From Gammaproteobacteria bacterium (GTDB lineage: Bacteria > Pseudomonadota > Gammaproteobacteria > Chromatiales > Chromatiaceae): a stretch of 12,825 bases of DNA. Below are positions 7,916-12,825 of the stretch, in pieces. Location of the stretch: the NCBI GenBank assembly GCA_020630035.1, contig JAHDCB010000035.1, forward strand, positions 1 to 12,825, read 5' to 3'. Within the stretch, counting starts at the first letter, position 1, and each line of letters opens with the position of its first letter. Below the pieces are notes generated by a model. The model saw only the letters and a list, made by a program, of their open reading frames with translations, did not search any database and was not told the origin of the DNA. A program made the position numbers and the translations under genes.

Positions 7916-7971
7916 AATCCTGCCATTCCCGGAAATATACGGGTTCCTGATCAGCCTTCGCAGAAACAATA
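7916..7971. promoter_or_regulatory. Divergent intergenic region between argS and the TAXI receptor gene
   Basis: These 56 bases separate two divergent starts and must hold translation signals for both, and probably at least part of a promoter. The only symmetric element I see is the 8-base palindrome CTGATCAG at 7947-7954. No convincing -35/-10 pair is visible on either strand. A TAAAAT on the minus strand near 7983-7988 is a possible argS -10, without a good -35. Confidence 0.3.
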
Positions 7972-9117
7972 TTGAACGGTCCATTTTATCAAACCCCGAT
8001 CGCTGACAGGCGGCCACAATCCAGCACTAAAAGCTGGCTCAGCAACCTGTGCTGGTCGGTACTGCTCCTGACCGGCTGCAGTCCATTGCTCCATGCTGCA
8101 TTACCAAGTCTGAACATTGGCACCGGCGGCGTTAGCGGGGTTTACCACCCAGCCGGTGGTGCCATCTGTCGCATGCTGAATAAGCAACGCACCCAACACG
8201 GTATTCGCTGTAGTGTCAGGAGTACCGGCGGTTCTATCTATAATCTGCGCGCCATCCGCAACGCCAAGTTAGATATCGGGCTATCCCAGTCTGACTGGCA
8301 ACATTATGCCTATCAGGGAAGTAATCGTTTTGCTGCAGAAGGCGCAAATACGCGCCTTCGCGCCTTGTTTTCTCTGCATGCTGAACCCTTTACCCTGATT
8401 GCCCGGGCAGACAGCGGCATCCGGAAACTGGAAGATATCGTCAAATACCGGGTTAATATGGGCGCACCTGGCTCTGGCCAGCGCGGCACCATCAACATCC
8501 TGCTGGATTTGCTGGGCTGGAAACTATCTGATTTCGAGCTGGCCGCCCAGCTACCTTCCAGTGAACAGGTTAATGCCTTATGCAGCAATAAACTGGATGC
8601 GATTATTGTTACCGTCGGACACCCAAGCAGTTCGGTCACCCAAGCTGCGGAGACCTGCGATATCAGACTGATACCGGTGGAACACCCTGCAATTGATGAG
8701 TTGCTGGCAAAACACCACTATTATCGCAAGACCCGTATCCCCGGCGGACTGTACCCGGACAACCCGGATGACATTCCCACCTTTGGCGTCGGGGCAACAG
8801 TTGTCAGTTCAACTAACACATCAAATAAGGCCATTTATACACTGGTGAAATCCGTATTTAATAATCTGGACGAATTCAAATCATTACACCCGGCGCTTGC
8901 CCACCTGGAGCCCTCAGAGATGGTGCAAGATTCCCTGTCAGCACCATTACACCCAGGTGCCGACCAATATTACCGGGAACAAGGTATTGCCTGTTATGAT
9001 TCGACGCCATCGAAACAGAACCAATATTGTCAGCCTGACACCTTCGTTCCGGCAAACCGGCCTGATCAGACCACAGTAACACCTGACAACCCATCTGAAA
9101 CCGAACCAACCCCTTGA
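7972..9117 (+). CDS. TAXI-family TRAP solute receptor, predicted lipoprotein
   Basis: TAXI proteins are receptors of TRAP-type importers, often for glutamate or other acids. The core matches the family: LNIGTGGVSGVYHPAGGAICRMLN (47-70), the VRSTGGSIYNLRAIRNAKLDIGLSQSDW stretch (82-109), and NMGAPGSGQRGTINILLDLLG (162-182). An N-terminal hydrophobic stretch ends in the lipobox L33-T34-G35-C36, so the protein is probably lipidated at C36; cleavage by signal peptidase I just downstream is less likely. The start is TTG at 7972: an in-frame stop lies at 7948-7950, no ATG intervenes, and no clear ribosome binding site is visible. The last 40 or so residues (from about 342) are rich in Pro, Thr, Gln and Asn and are not part of the family fold. 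No fused DctQM permease, the usual TAXI partner, is next to it; the next gene is 10 nt away. Confidence 0.85.
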   Translation: MNGPFYQTPIADRRPQSSTKSWLSNLCWSVLLLTGCSPLLHAALPSLNIGTGGVSGVYHPAGGAICRMLNKQRTQHGIRCSVRSTGGSIYNLRAIRNAKLDIGLSQSDWQHYAYQGSNRFAAEGANTRLRALFSLHAEPFTLIARADSGIRKLEDIVKYRVNMGAPGSGQRGTINILLDLLGWKLSDFELAAQLPSSEQVNALCSNKLDAIIVTVGHPSSSVTQAAETCDIRLIPVEHPAIDELLAKHHYYRKTRIPGGLYPDNPDDIPTFGVGATVVSSTNTSNKAIYTLVKSVFNNLDEFKSLHPALAHLEPSEMVQDSLSAPLHPGADQYYREQGIACYDSTPSKQNQYCQPDTFVPANRPDQTTVTPDNPSETEPTP

Positions 9118-9127
9118 GGCCAACCTG

Positions 9128-9448
9128 ATGAAACAGACTTTATCCACTATTATCCTGTTCGGCTGGACTTACACCCTACTCGCTGTCACGGCAACACCTC
9201 ATACCACACCGGAAGACACCTATGCCAAAACGTTAGCCGAAGCCAAGCAAGCCTATCAGCAAGCCACGCAGCGTAACAACGCCTGGCGTGACACCAGAAA
9301 GCTGCTCCAGGCTGCTGAAAAAGCAGCAAAGGCCGGAGATTACACCCAAGCACAACAGCTCGCCACAGTGGCCAGACAACAAGGTCTGAACGCAGTCCGA
9401 CAACATGACAGCCAAATCGGGATTGGCAATCCGGATTATCTGTATTAG
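9128..9448 (+). CDS. Small exported protein resembling SoxXA-binding proteins
   Basis: This 106-residue protein has an N-terminal hydrophobic stretch (about 4-20) that reads as a signal peptide, with a plausible cut after AVTA (residue 22). The mature part is a charged helical segment: AKTLAEAKQAY, then NNAWRDTRKLLQAAEKAAKAGDYTQAQQLATVARQQG (50-86), ending with GIGNPDYLY. The pattern 'WRDT..ll..Ae.AakaGd...A..la..a..Q' recalls small periplasmic proteins annotated as SoxXA-binding protein (SoxK), which assist the SoxXA cytochrome in thiosulfate oxidation; this is from memory and no sox gene is in the window. The ATG at 9128 has GAGG 8 nt upstream, and the upstream receptor gene ends 10 nt before, so the two are likely co-transcribed. 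It may therefore be an accessory of the TAXI receptor rather than of a Sox system. Confidence 0.65.
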   Translation: MKQTLSTIILFGWTYTLLAVTATPHTTPEDTYAKTLAEAKQAYQQATQRNNAWRDTRKLLQAAEKAAKAGDYTQAQQLATVARQQGLNAVRQHDSQIGIGNPDYLY

Positions 9449-9617
9449 GCATGCACACCCTCTGAAATGGGCGGTTTCCCCGCTTGATAAAATGAGCATC
9501 CGGCGAAAACCCGCCATATTCAAGTTATGCATACACCAGCCCTGGCCAGGCCAGACACCCATTTACACCAGGAATTACAACACCTTATCGCCTCATCTCC
9601 GATCATGAGGCAGCACT
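9449..9617. other. Upstream regulatory part of the dctP intergenic region
   Basis: No gene is supported here. The stretch contains several symmetric sequences: TATGCATA (9526-9533), the inverted repeat CTGGCC-A-GGCCAG (9542-9554), and GCCTCAT-N8-ATGAGGC (9590-9611). The second is centred roughly 96 bases before the start point expected from the sigma-54 promoter, the distance at which NtrC/DctD-type activators usually bind. Weak GC-rich hairpins near 9468-9484 could end the upstream transcript but lack a clean T-run. Confidence 0.45.
9590..9611. repeat. Inverted repeat just upstream of the sigma-54 promoter
   Basis: GCCTCAT and ATGAGGC are perfect 7-base arms separated by 8 bases. The element ends 6 bases before the -24 box, so a protein bound here would sit against or overlap the polymerase footprint. 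It could be an operator or, less likely, a weak terminator hairpin for the upstream gene, as no T-run follows directly. Confidence 0.5.
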
Positions 9618-9633
9618 TGGCATTTTTCTTGCA
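9618..9633 (+). promoter_or_regulatory. Predicted sigma-54 (RpoN) promoter of dctP
   Basis: The sequence TGGCATTTTTCTTGCA matches the -24/-12 consensus TGGCAC-N5-TTGCA at every consensus position but one (T for C at the sixth base). The invariant GG (9619-9620) and GC (9631-9632) are exactly 10 bases apart. Transcription would start near 9644, leaving a leader of about 80 nt before dctP. DctB/DctD with sigma-54 is the known control of dicarboxylate transport in rhizobia and pseudomonads, so the promoter fits the gene it precedes. Confidence 0.75.
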
Positions 9634-9659
9634 ATATCTTTCAACAAGGATATGATACG

Positions 9660-9673
9660 TCCTGAATTCAGGA
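9660..9673. promoter_or_regulatory. Perfect 14-base palindrome in the dctP leader
   Basis: TCCTGAATTCAGGA is its own reverse complement. It lies about 16-29 bases downstream of the start point predicted from the sigma-54 promoter and 51 bases before the dctP ATG. It could be a dimeric repressor operator or a short RNA hairpin. I do not recognise the regulator. Confidence 0.4.
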
Positions 9674-9724
9674 TAGCCTCAAACCTAGATTAAGATTTAA
9701 AACTGTAAGACAAGGATATCTACC

Positions 9725-10759
9725 ATGAAACGACTCACTACTCTGGCCGCCGGCCTTTCATTAGCACTAGCTGGTAGCGCAGCCTGGGCTGCAGATGATT
9801 GCCAACCAGGCGAAACCGTCATCAAATTCAGCCACGTGACCGCCGCAAAAGGTCACCCGAAAGGCGAAGCAGCTGCATTGCTGGCTGAGCGCGTAAACGC
9901 CGAGATGAACGGCAAGGTCTGCATGCAGGTATTCCCGAACAAACAACTGTATAACGACAAAAAAGTACTGGAAGCCATGCTGTTGGGTGATGTACAGATG
10001 GCGGCACCTTCCTTGTCCAAATTCGAAAAATATACGAAACAATTCCGTATTTTCGATCTGCCCTTCATGTTCAACGATATTGCAGCTGTCGATCGCTTCC
10101 AGAACTCACAAGCGGGTGAGCACCTGAAAAATGCGATGCGCAGCAAAGGCCTGCAAGGGCTCGCCTTCTGGCACAACGGCATGAAACAGATGTCAGCCAA
10201 CATTCCGCTGATTCTGCCGGAAGATGCCAAAGGCCTGAAGTTCCGTATCCAGAGTTCAGACGTACTGAAGGCTCAGTTTGAGCAACTGGAAGCGAATCCA
10301 CAAAAAATGGCATTCTCTGAAGTGTACAGTTCACTGCAAACTGGTGTTGTTGATGGGCAGGAAAACACCTGGTCTAACATCTATACCAAAAAATTCTTTG
10401 AAGTACAGGATGGCATCACTGAAACCAACCACGGTGTACTGGATTACCTGGTCGTCACTTCAACCGAATTCTGGGACAGCTTACCTGAAGATGTCCGGGC
10501 GCAGTTGAAACAAATCATTGATGAAGTTAGTTCTGAACGGAATCAGATTTCAACCGACATCAATAATACCAATCGGCAGAAGATTATTGATGCTGGCAAG
10601 CCAGTACGTACCCTGAACGCAGCACAACGCGCTGCCTGGGTGACTGCACTGAAGCCTGTCTGGCTGAAATTTGAGAAAAACGTTGGCGCAGCTCTGATCG
10701 CTGCCGCACAAGAAGCAAACGCAGAAGCAGCAAAAGCACAGGAAGCAAACGCAGGATAA
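9725..10759 (+). CDS. dctP: TRAP C4-dicarboxylate receptor DctP
   Basis: DctP is the periplasmic receptor that captures C4-dicarboxylates and delivers them to the DctQM membrane subunits. The 344 residues include a signal peptide cut after AAWA (residue 22). The mature protein shows family hallmarks: VIKFSHVTAAKGHPKGEAA (32-50), FRIFDLPFMF (107-116), the segment LKFRIQSSDV (171-180) with R174, the arginine that pairs with the substrate carboxylate, and FSEVYSSLQTGVVDGQENTWSNIY (197-220). C26 and C66 could form a disulfide. The ATG at 9725 has AAGGA about 8 nt upstream. The C-terminal tail (about 326-344) is Ala/Glu/Asn-rich and contains a duplicated unit. A sigma-54 promoter lies upstream, and a strong terminator separates dctP from dctQ, probably keeping receptor levels above those of the membrane subunits. 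Confidence 0.95.
   Translation: MKRLTTLAAGLSLALAGSAAWAADDCQPGETVIKFSHVTAAKGHPKGEAAALLAERVNAEMNGKVCMQVFPNKQLYNDKKVLEAMLLGDVQMAAPSLSKFEKYTKQFRIFDLPFMFNDIAAVDRFQNSQAGEHLKNAMRSKGLQGLAFWHNGMKQMSANIPLILPEDAKGLKFRIQSSDVLKAQFEQLEANPQKMAFSEVYSSLQTGVVDGQENTWSNIYTKKFFEVQDGITETNHGVLDYLVVTSTEFWDSLPEDVRAQLKQIIDEVSSERNQISTDINNTNRQKIIDAGKPVRTLNAAQRAAWVTALKPVWLKFEKNVGAALIAAAQEANAEAAKAQEANAG
10706..10754 (+). repeat. Imperfect direct repeat in the 3' end of dctP
   Basis: Two 19-base copies, 10706-10724 and 10736-10754, are offset by 30 bases and differ at one base. They encode the repeated AQEANA units of the DctP tail. A 10-codon duplication is the simplest explanation. The tail lies outside the binding domain and may vary in copy number between strains. 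Confidence 0.7.
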
Positions 10760-10785
10760 TCACCTATCCGCAGACGCTATTCCGC

Positions 10786-10820
10786 AAAAGCCCGGTGAGC
10801 AACACGCTCACCGGGCTTTT
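10786..10820 (+). terminator. Rho-independent terminator between dctP and dctQ
   Basis: A perfect 15-bp stem (10786-10800 with 10806-10820) encloses the 5-base loop AACAC. The arms are AAAAGCCCGGTGAGC and its complement, so the stem ends in TTTT on the plus strand and reads similarly on the other strand. It begins 27 bases after the dctP stop. Partial read-through would give much more dctP than dctQM transcript, a common design in TRAP operons. Confidence 0.9.
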
Positions 10821-10841
10821 CGTGTGTCGAATAACAACACA

Positions 10842-10905
10842 GGAACACACTATGCTGCGTACAACAAAGACGCGACGAAAAACACCGTGTACGCAGCCGT
10901 GTTCC
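10842..10905 (+). repeat. Long interrupted inverted repeat in the dctQ leader
   Basis: The outer arms GGAACAC (10842-10848) and GTGTTCC (10899-10905) and the inner arms GCTGCGTACA (10854-10863) and TGTACGCAGC (10888-10897) pair without mismatch. This gives 17 pairs with a 5-by-1 internal loop and a 24-base apical loop. In RNA this would be a stable hairpin between the dctP terminator and the dctQ ribosome binding site. No T-run follows, so it is not a standard terminator. An mRNA-processing or stabilising role, or a regulatory fold, is inferred. Confidence 0.7.
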
Positions 10906-10953
10906 ACACTCATTTACTCTGCCCTACGAACAATGGAGACCATCCATGCATGA
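10852..10953 (+). CDS. Possible 33-codon small ORF in the dctQ leader
   Basis: The ATG at 10852 is preceded by AGGA with a 7-nt spacing. The frame encodes 33 residues, basic and threonine-rich at the start (MLRTTKTRRKTP), and ends in TGA at 10951-10953, inside the first codons of dctQ (ATG at 10946). Such an 8-nt overlap would permit translational coupling. Its start codon straddles the internal loop and inner stem of the leader hairpin, so folding could hide it. I know no homologue; chance is a real alternative. Confidence 0.3.
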   Translation: MLRTTKTRRKTPCTQPCSTLIYSALRTMETIHA

Positions 10954-11551
10954 TGCCGAAAAAAGCCGGCTCGGCCACTGGGTCAACGAAATAGAAGAGG
11001 TCGGTATCGCGACCCTGCTAGGCCTGATGGCCCTGGTAACCTTCGCCAATGTGGTCGCTCGTTATGTCTTCCAGAGCAACCTGCTTTGGGCGTTGGAAAC
11101 CACTACCTACCTGTTTGCCTGGCTGGTTTTATTTGGTATCAGCCATGCTGTCAAGATCTCGGCCAACCTGGGTGTCGATGCTGTACTGAATTATCTGTCT
11201 CCGCCTGTACAACGCATTTGTGCCTTAATCTCCGCGACTGCCTGCCTGACCTTCACAGGCTTATTACTGTACGGTGGTTGGGAATACTGGAGCAAGTTCG
11301 CATTCCAACTGAGCTTTCTTGAGGTCGAGGATATTCCGTTCCCGATCTGGTTGCAAAGTATGCTTGGCTATATCGAAGATGGTGAACCTATCTACGAAAA
11401 AATACCGCGTTTTATCCCCTATATCATTCTGCCGATTGGTATGGCACTACTATTGATCCGCTATCTGCAGGCTGCCATGCGTATCTGGCGCGGCGAACAA
11501 CGCATGCTGATCGCAAGCCATGAAATTGAAGCGATGGAGGAGTCGAAATAA
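10946..11551 (+). CDS. dctQ: TRAP transporter small permease DctQ
   Basis: DctQ is the four-helix inner-membrane subunit that works with DctM in ion-driven import of substrates delivered by DctP. The 201 residues have hydrophobic segments at about 20-40, 47-68, 90-111 and 157-174. The family core is VTFANVVARYVF (31-42) followed by LWALETTTYLFAWLVLFGISHAVK (47-70), with the conserved glutamate E51. Between helices 3 and 4 lies a hydrophilic stretch of about 45 residues (112-156) that includes VEDIPFPIWLQSMLGYIEDGEPIYEKIPRF. The ATG at 10946 has GGAG 7 nt upstream. The TAA stop overlaps the dctM ATG by 1 nt (TAATG). No separate promoter is clear, so expression may depend on read-through of the dctP terminator. 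Confidence 0.92.
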   Translation: MHDAEKSRLGHWVNEIEEVGIATLLGLMALVTFANVVARYVFQSNLLWALETTTYLFAWLVLFGISHAVKISANLGVDAVLNYLSPPVQRICALISATACLTFTGLLLYGGWEYWSKFAFQLSFLEVEDIPFPIWLQSMLGYIEDGEPIYEKIPRFIPYIILPIGMALLLIRYLQAAMRIWRGEQRMLIASHEIEAMEESK

Positions 11552-12825
11552 TGGAAGTCTTGCTCTTATTTGTCGCAGTCATCACCTTGCTGCTACTGGG
11601 GGTACCCATCGCCATCGCGCTGGGCCTGTCCAGTATCACCTTTCTGCTGTATCACTCCGACAGCTCACTGGCCTCTGTCGCACAAACCTTATTCGAGGCA
11701 TTCGAAGGCCACTATACCCTGCTGGCAATTCCATTCTTCATTCTGGCATCGTCTTACATGTCAACTGGTGGTGTAGCGAAACGTATTATCCGTTTTGCCA
11801 TCGCAACCGTCGGCCATGTACGCGGCGGCCTGGCAATCGCCGGGGTATTCGCCTGCATGCTGTTTGCCGCACTGTCCGGCTCTTCTCCAGCGACCGTGGT
11901 CGCTATCGGAACCATCGTCATCAGCGGCATGCTGAAGGTGGGTTATACCAAGGAGTTTGCCGCCGGGGTAATCTGTAACGCCGGCACCTTGGGTATCCTG
12001 ATCCCGCCCTCTATCGTGATGGTGGTATATGCCGCCGCTACCGATGTTTCAGTAGGCCGGATGTTCCTCGCCGGCGTAATCCCCGGATTACTCGCCGGGC
12101 TGATGCTGATGATCGGCATTTATATTGCTGCACGCATCAAAAACCTGCCTGCCCAGCCCTGGGCTGGTTTTGGTGAGATACGCGATGCCGCCATAGATGC
12201 CGGTTGGGGCCTGTTCCTGATCGTGATCATACTCGGTGGTATCTATGGTGGCGTCTTCACGCCAACCGAGGCGGCAGCCGTTGCCTCCGTGTACGCCTTC
12301 TTAATCGCGAACTTCATCTATCGCGATATGGGCCCGCTGAAAGACCAGCCACTACGGCGTGATGGTGAAAACCGCCTGTTTGCGTTCATTCGCAACTGGC
12401 TGCTATTCTTCCGCTACCTGATTCCGGCAATCTTCCACCCGGATCACCGCCAGTCACTGCTGGAAGGCGGCAAGCTGACCATCATGTTACTGTTCATCAT
12501 TGCCAATGCACTGATCCTGAAACATGTCCTGACCGAAGAACAGATACCACAGGAAATTGCCTCTGCCATGCTCGCTGCAGGCTTCGGCTCGGTAATGTTC
12601 CTGGTCATCGTGAACCTGATTCTGCTGATTGGCGGGCAGTTCATGGAACCCTCCGGCCTGATTGTGATCGTCGCACCGCTGGTCTTCCCGATAGCGATTC
12701 AACTCGGTATTGACCCGATCCATCTGGGCATTATCATGGTGGTCAATATGGAAATCGGCATGATCACGCCGCCGGTTGGTCTGAACCTGTTTGTGACCTC
12801 CGGGGTTGCTAAAATGTCAGTCTTA
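11551..12825 (+). CDS. dctM: TRAP transporter large permease DctM, C-terminus cut by the window edge
   Basis: DctM is the channel-forming inner-membrane subunit of the TRAP importer. The first 425 codons are present and open to base 12825. Family segments are clear: LAIPFFILASSYMSTGGVAKRII (58-80), MLFAALSGSSPATVVAIGTI (103-122) and ICNAGTLGILIPPSIVMVVYA (141-161), then GGVFTPTEAAAVASVYAF (233-250) and NMEIGMITPPVGLNLFVTS (399-417). The two GSSPAT and TPTEAA regions correspond to the hairpin/ion-site parts of the fold. Compared with typical DctM proteins of about 427 residues, there appears to be an extra segment of about 40 residues near 260-302, including the hydrophobic LFAFIRNWLLFFRYLIPAIF. 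About 60 residues should be missing at the end. GGAGG 11-15 nt upstream, within dctQ, serves as ribosome binding site. Confidence 0.94.
   Translation, partial: MEVLLLFVAVITLLLLGVPIAIALGLSSITFLLYHSDSSLASVAQTLFEAFEGHYTLLAIPFFILASSYMSTGGVAKRIIRFAIATVGHVRGGLAIAGVFACMLFAALSGSSPATVVAIGTIVISGMLKVGYTKEFAAGVICNAGTLGILIPPSIVMVVYAAATDVSVGRMFLAGVIPGLLAGLMLMIGIYIAARIKNLPAQPWAGFGEIRDAAIDAGWGLFLIVIILGGIYGGVFTPTEAAAVASVYAFLIANFIYRDMGPLKDQPLRRDGENRLFAFIRNWLLFFRYLIPAIFHPDHRQSLLEGGKLTIMLLFIIANALILKHVLTEEQIPQEIASAMLAAGFGSVMFLVIVNLILLIGGQFMEPSGLIVIVAPLVFPIAIQLGIDPIHLGIIMVVNMEIGMITPPVGLNLFVTSGVAKMSVL

Noticed and set aside
7916..8017. Longer argS frame starting at 8017, adding 34 residues
   Set aside because: The extra residues do not look like an ArgS N-terminus and lie across the divergent receptor gene start. 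The ATG at 7915 gives a family-typical N-terminus and length.
9405..9608. 67-codon plus-strand frame between the small exported gene and dctP
   Set aside because: It starts inside the upstream gene in another frame, has no ribosome binding site, and crosses the likely regulatory elements.
11520..11978. 152-codon plus-strand frame over the dctQ-dctM junction
   Set aside because: It is an out-of-frame shadow of dctQ and dctM, both of which have strong family matches.
1..12825. CRISPR arrays, tRNA and rRNA genes, intact insertion sequences
   Set aside because: No regularly spaced repeats, cloverleaf-like genes, rRNA segments or transposase genes with terminal repeats were seen when reading both strands by eye.

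Overview
The window looks like a piece of a gammaproteobacterial chromosome. The argument rests on protein character: a TolB, ComF and ArgS of proteobacterial type, and a C4-dicarboxylate TRAP system whose DctP, DctQ and DctM resemble those of marine and sulfur-oxidising or methylotrophic Gammaproteobacteria. GC content is moderate by eye. I cannot name a genus from the sequence alone. There are no tRNA or rRNA genes, no CRISPR array and no intact insertion sequence.

Left edge (1-870): a VapC-like PIN-domain toxin gene runs off the left end. Directly upstream is a small gene that overlaps it by ATGA and should be its antitoxin, although I do not recognise its family. A gene-poor stretch of about 230 bases with one short stop-bounded open frame separates this locus from lgt.

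Minus-strand cluster (871-7915): read in transcription order it is argS, comF, tolB, an OppB/DppB-type permease, a long OppC/DppC-type permease, then lgt. Junctions are tight (9 nt, -4, 39, -1 and 27 nt), which suggests one transcription unit of mixed housekeeping and envelope functions. TolB is here without tolQRA or pal. The two permeases have no ATPase or solute-binding partner in view.

Plus-strand half (7972-12825): diverging from argS is a TAXI-family receptor with a lipobox and an extra Pro/Thr-rich tail, followed 10 nt later by a small exported protein resembling SoxXA-binding proteins. A 276-nt regulatory gap follows. It carries a near-perfect sigma-54 promoter and three symmetric elements, and it drives dctP. 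A strong hairpin terminator sits between dctP and dctQ. The dctQ leader holds a second long inverted repeat and a possible 33-codon small ORF ending inside the dctQ start. dctQ and dctM overlap by 1 nt, and dctM is cut by the right edge. DctP (periplasmic receptor), DctQ and DctM (membrane subunits) should together import C4-dicarboxylates using an ion gradient. The sigma-54 promoter fits control by a DctB/DctD-type two-component system encoded elsewhere.

Most genes belong to known families. The parts least explained by known annotation are the unrecognised antitoxin candidate, the layered regulatory architecture around dctP and dctQ, the displaced tolB, and the orphan TAXI receptor paired with a SoxXA-binding-like protein.
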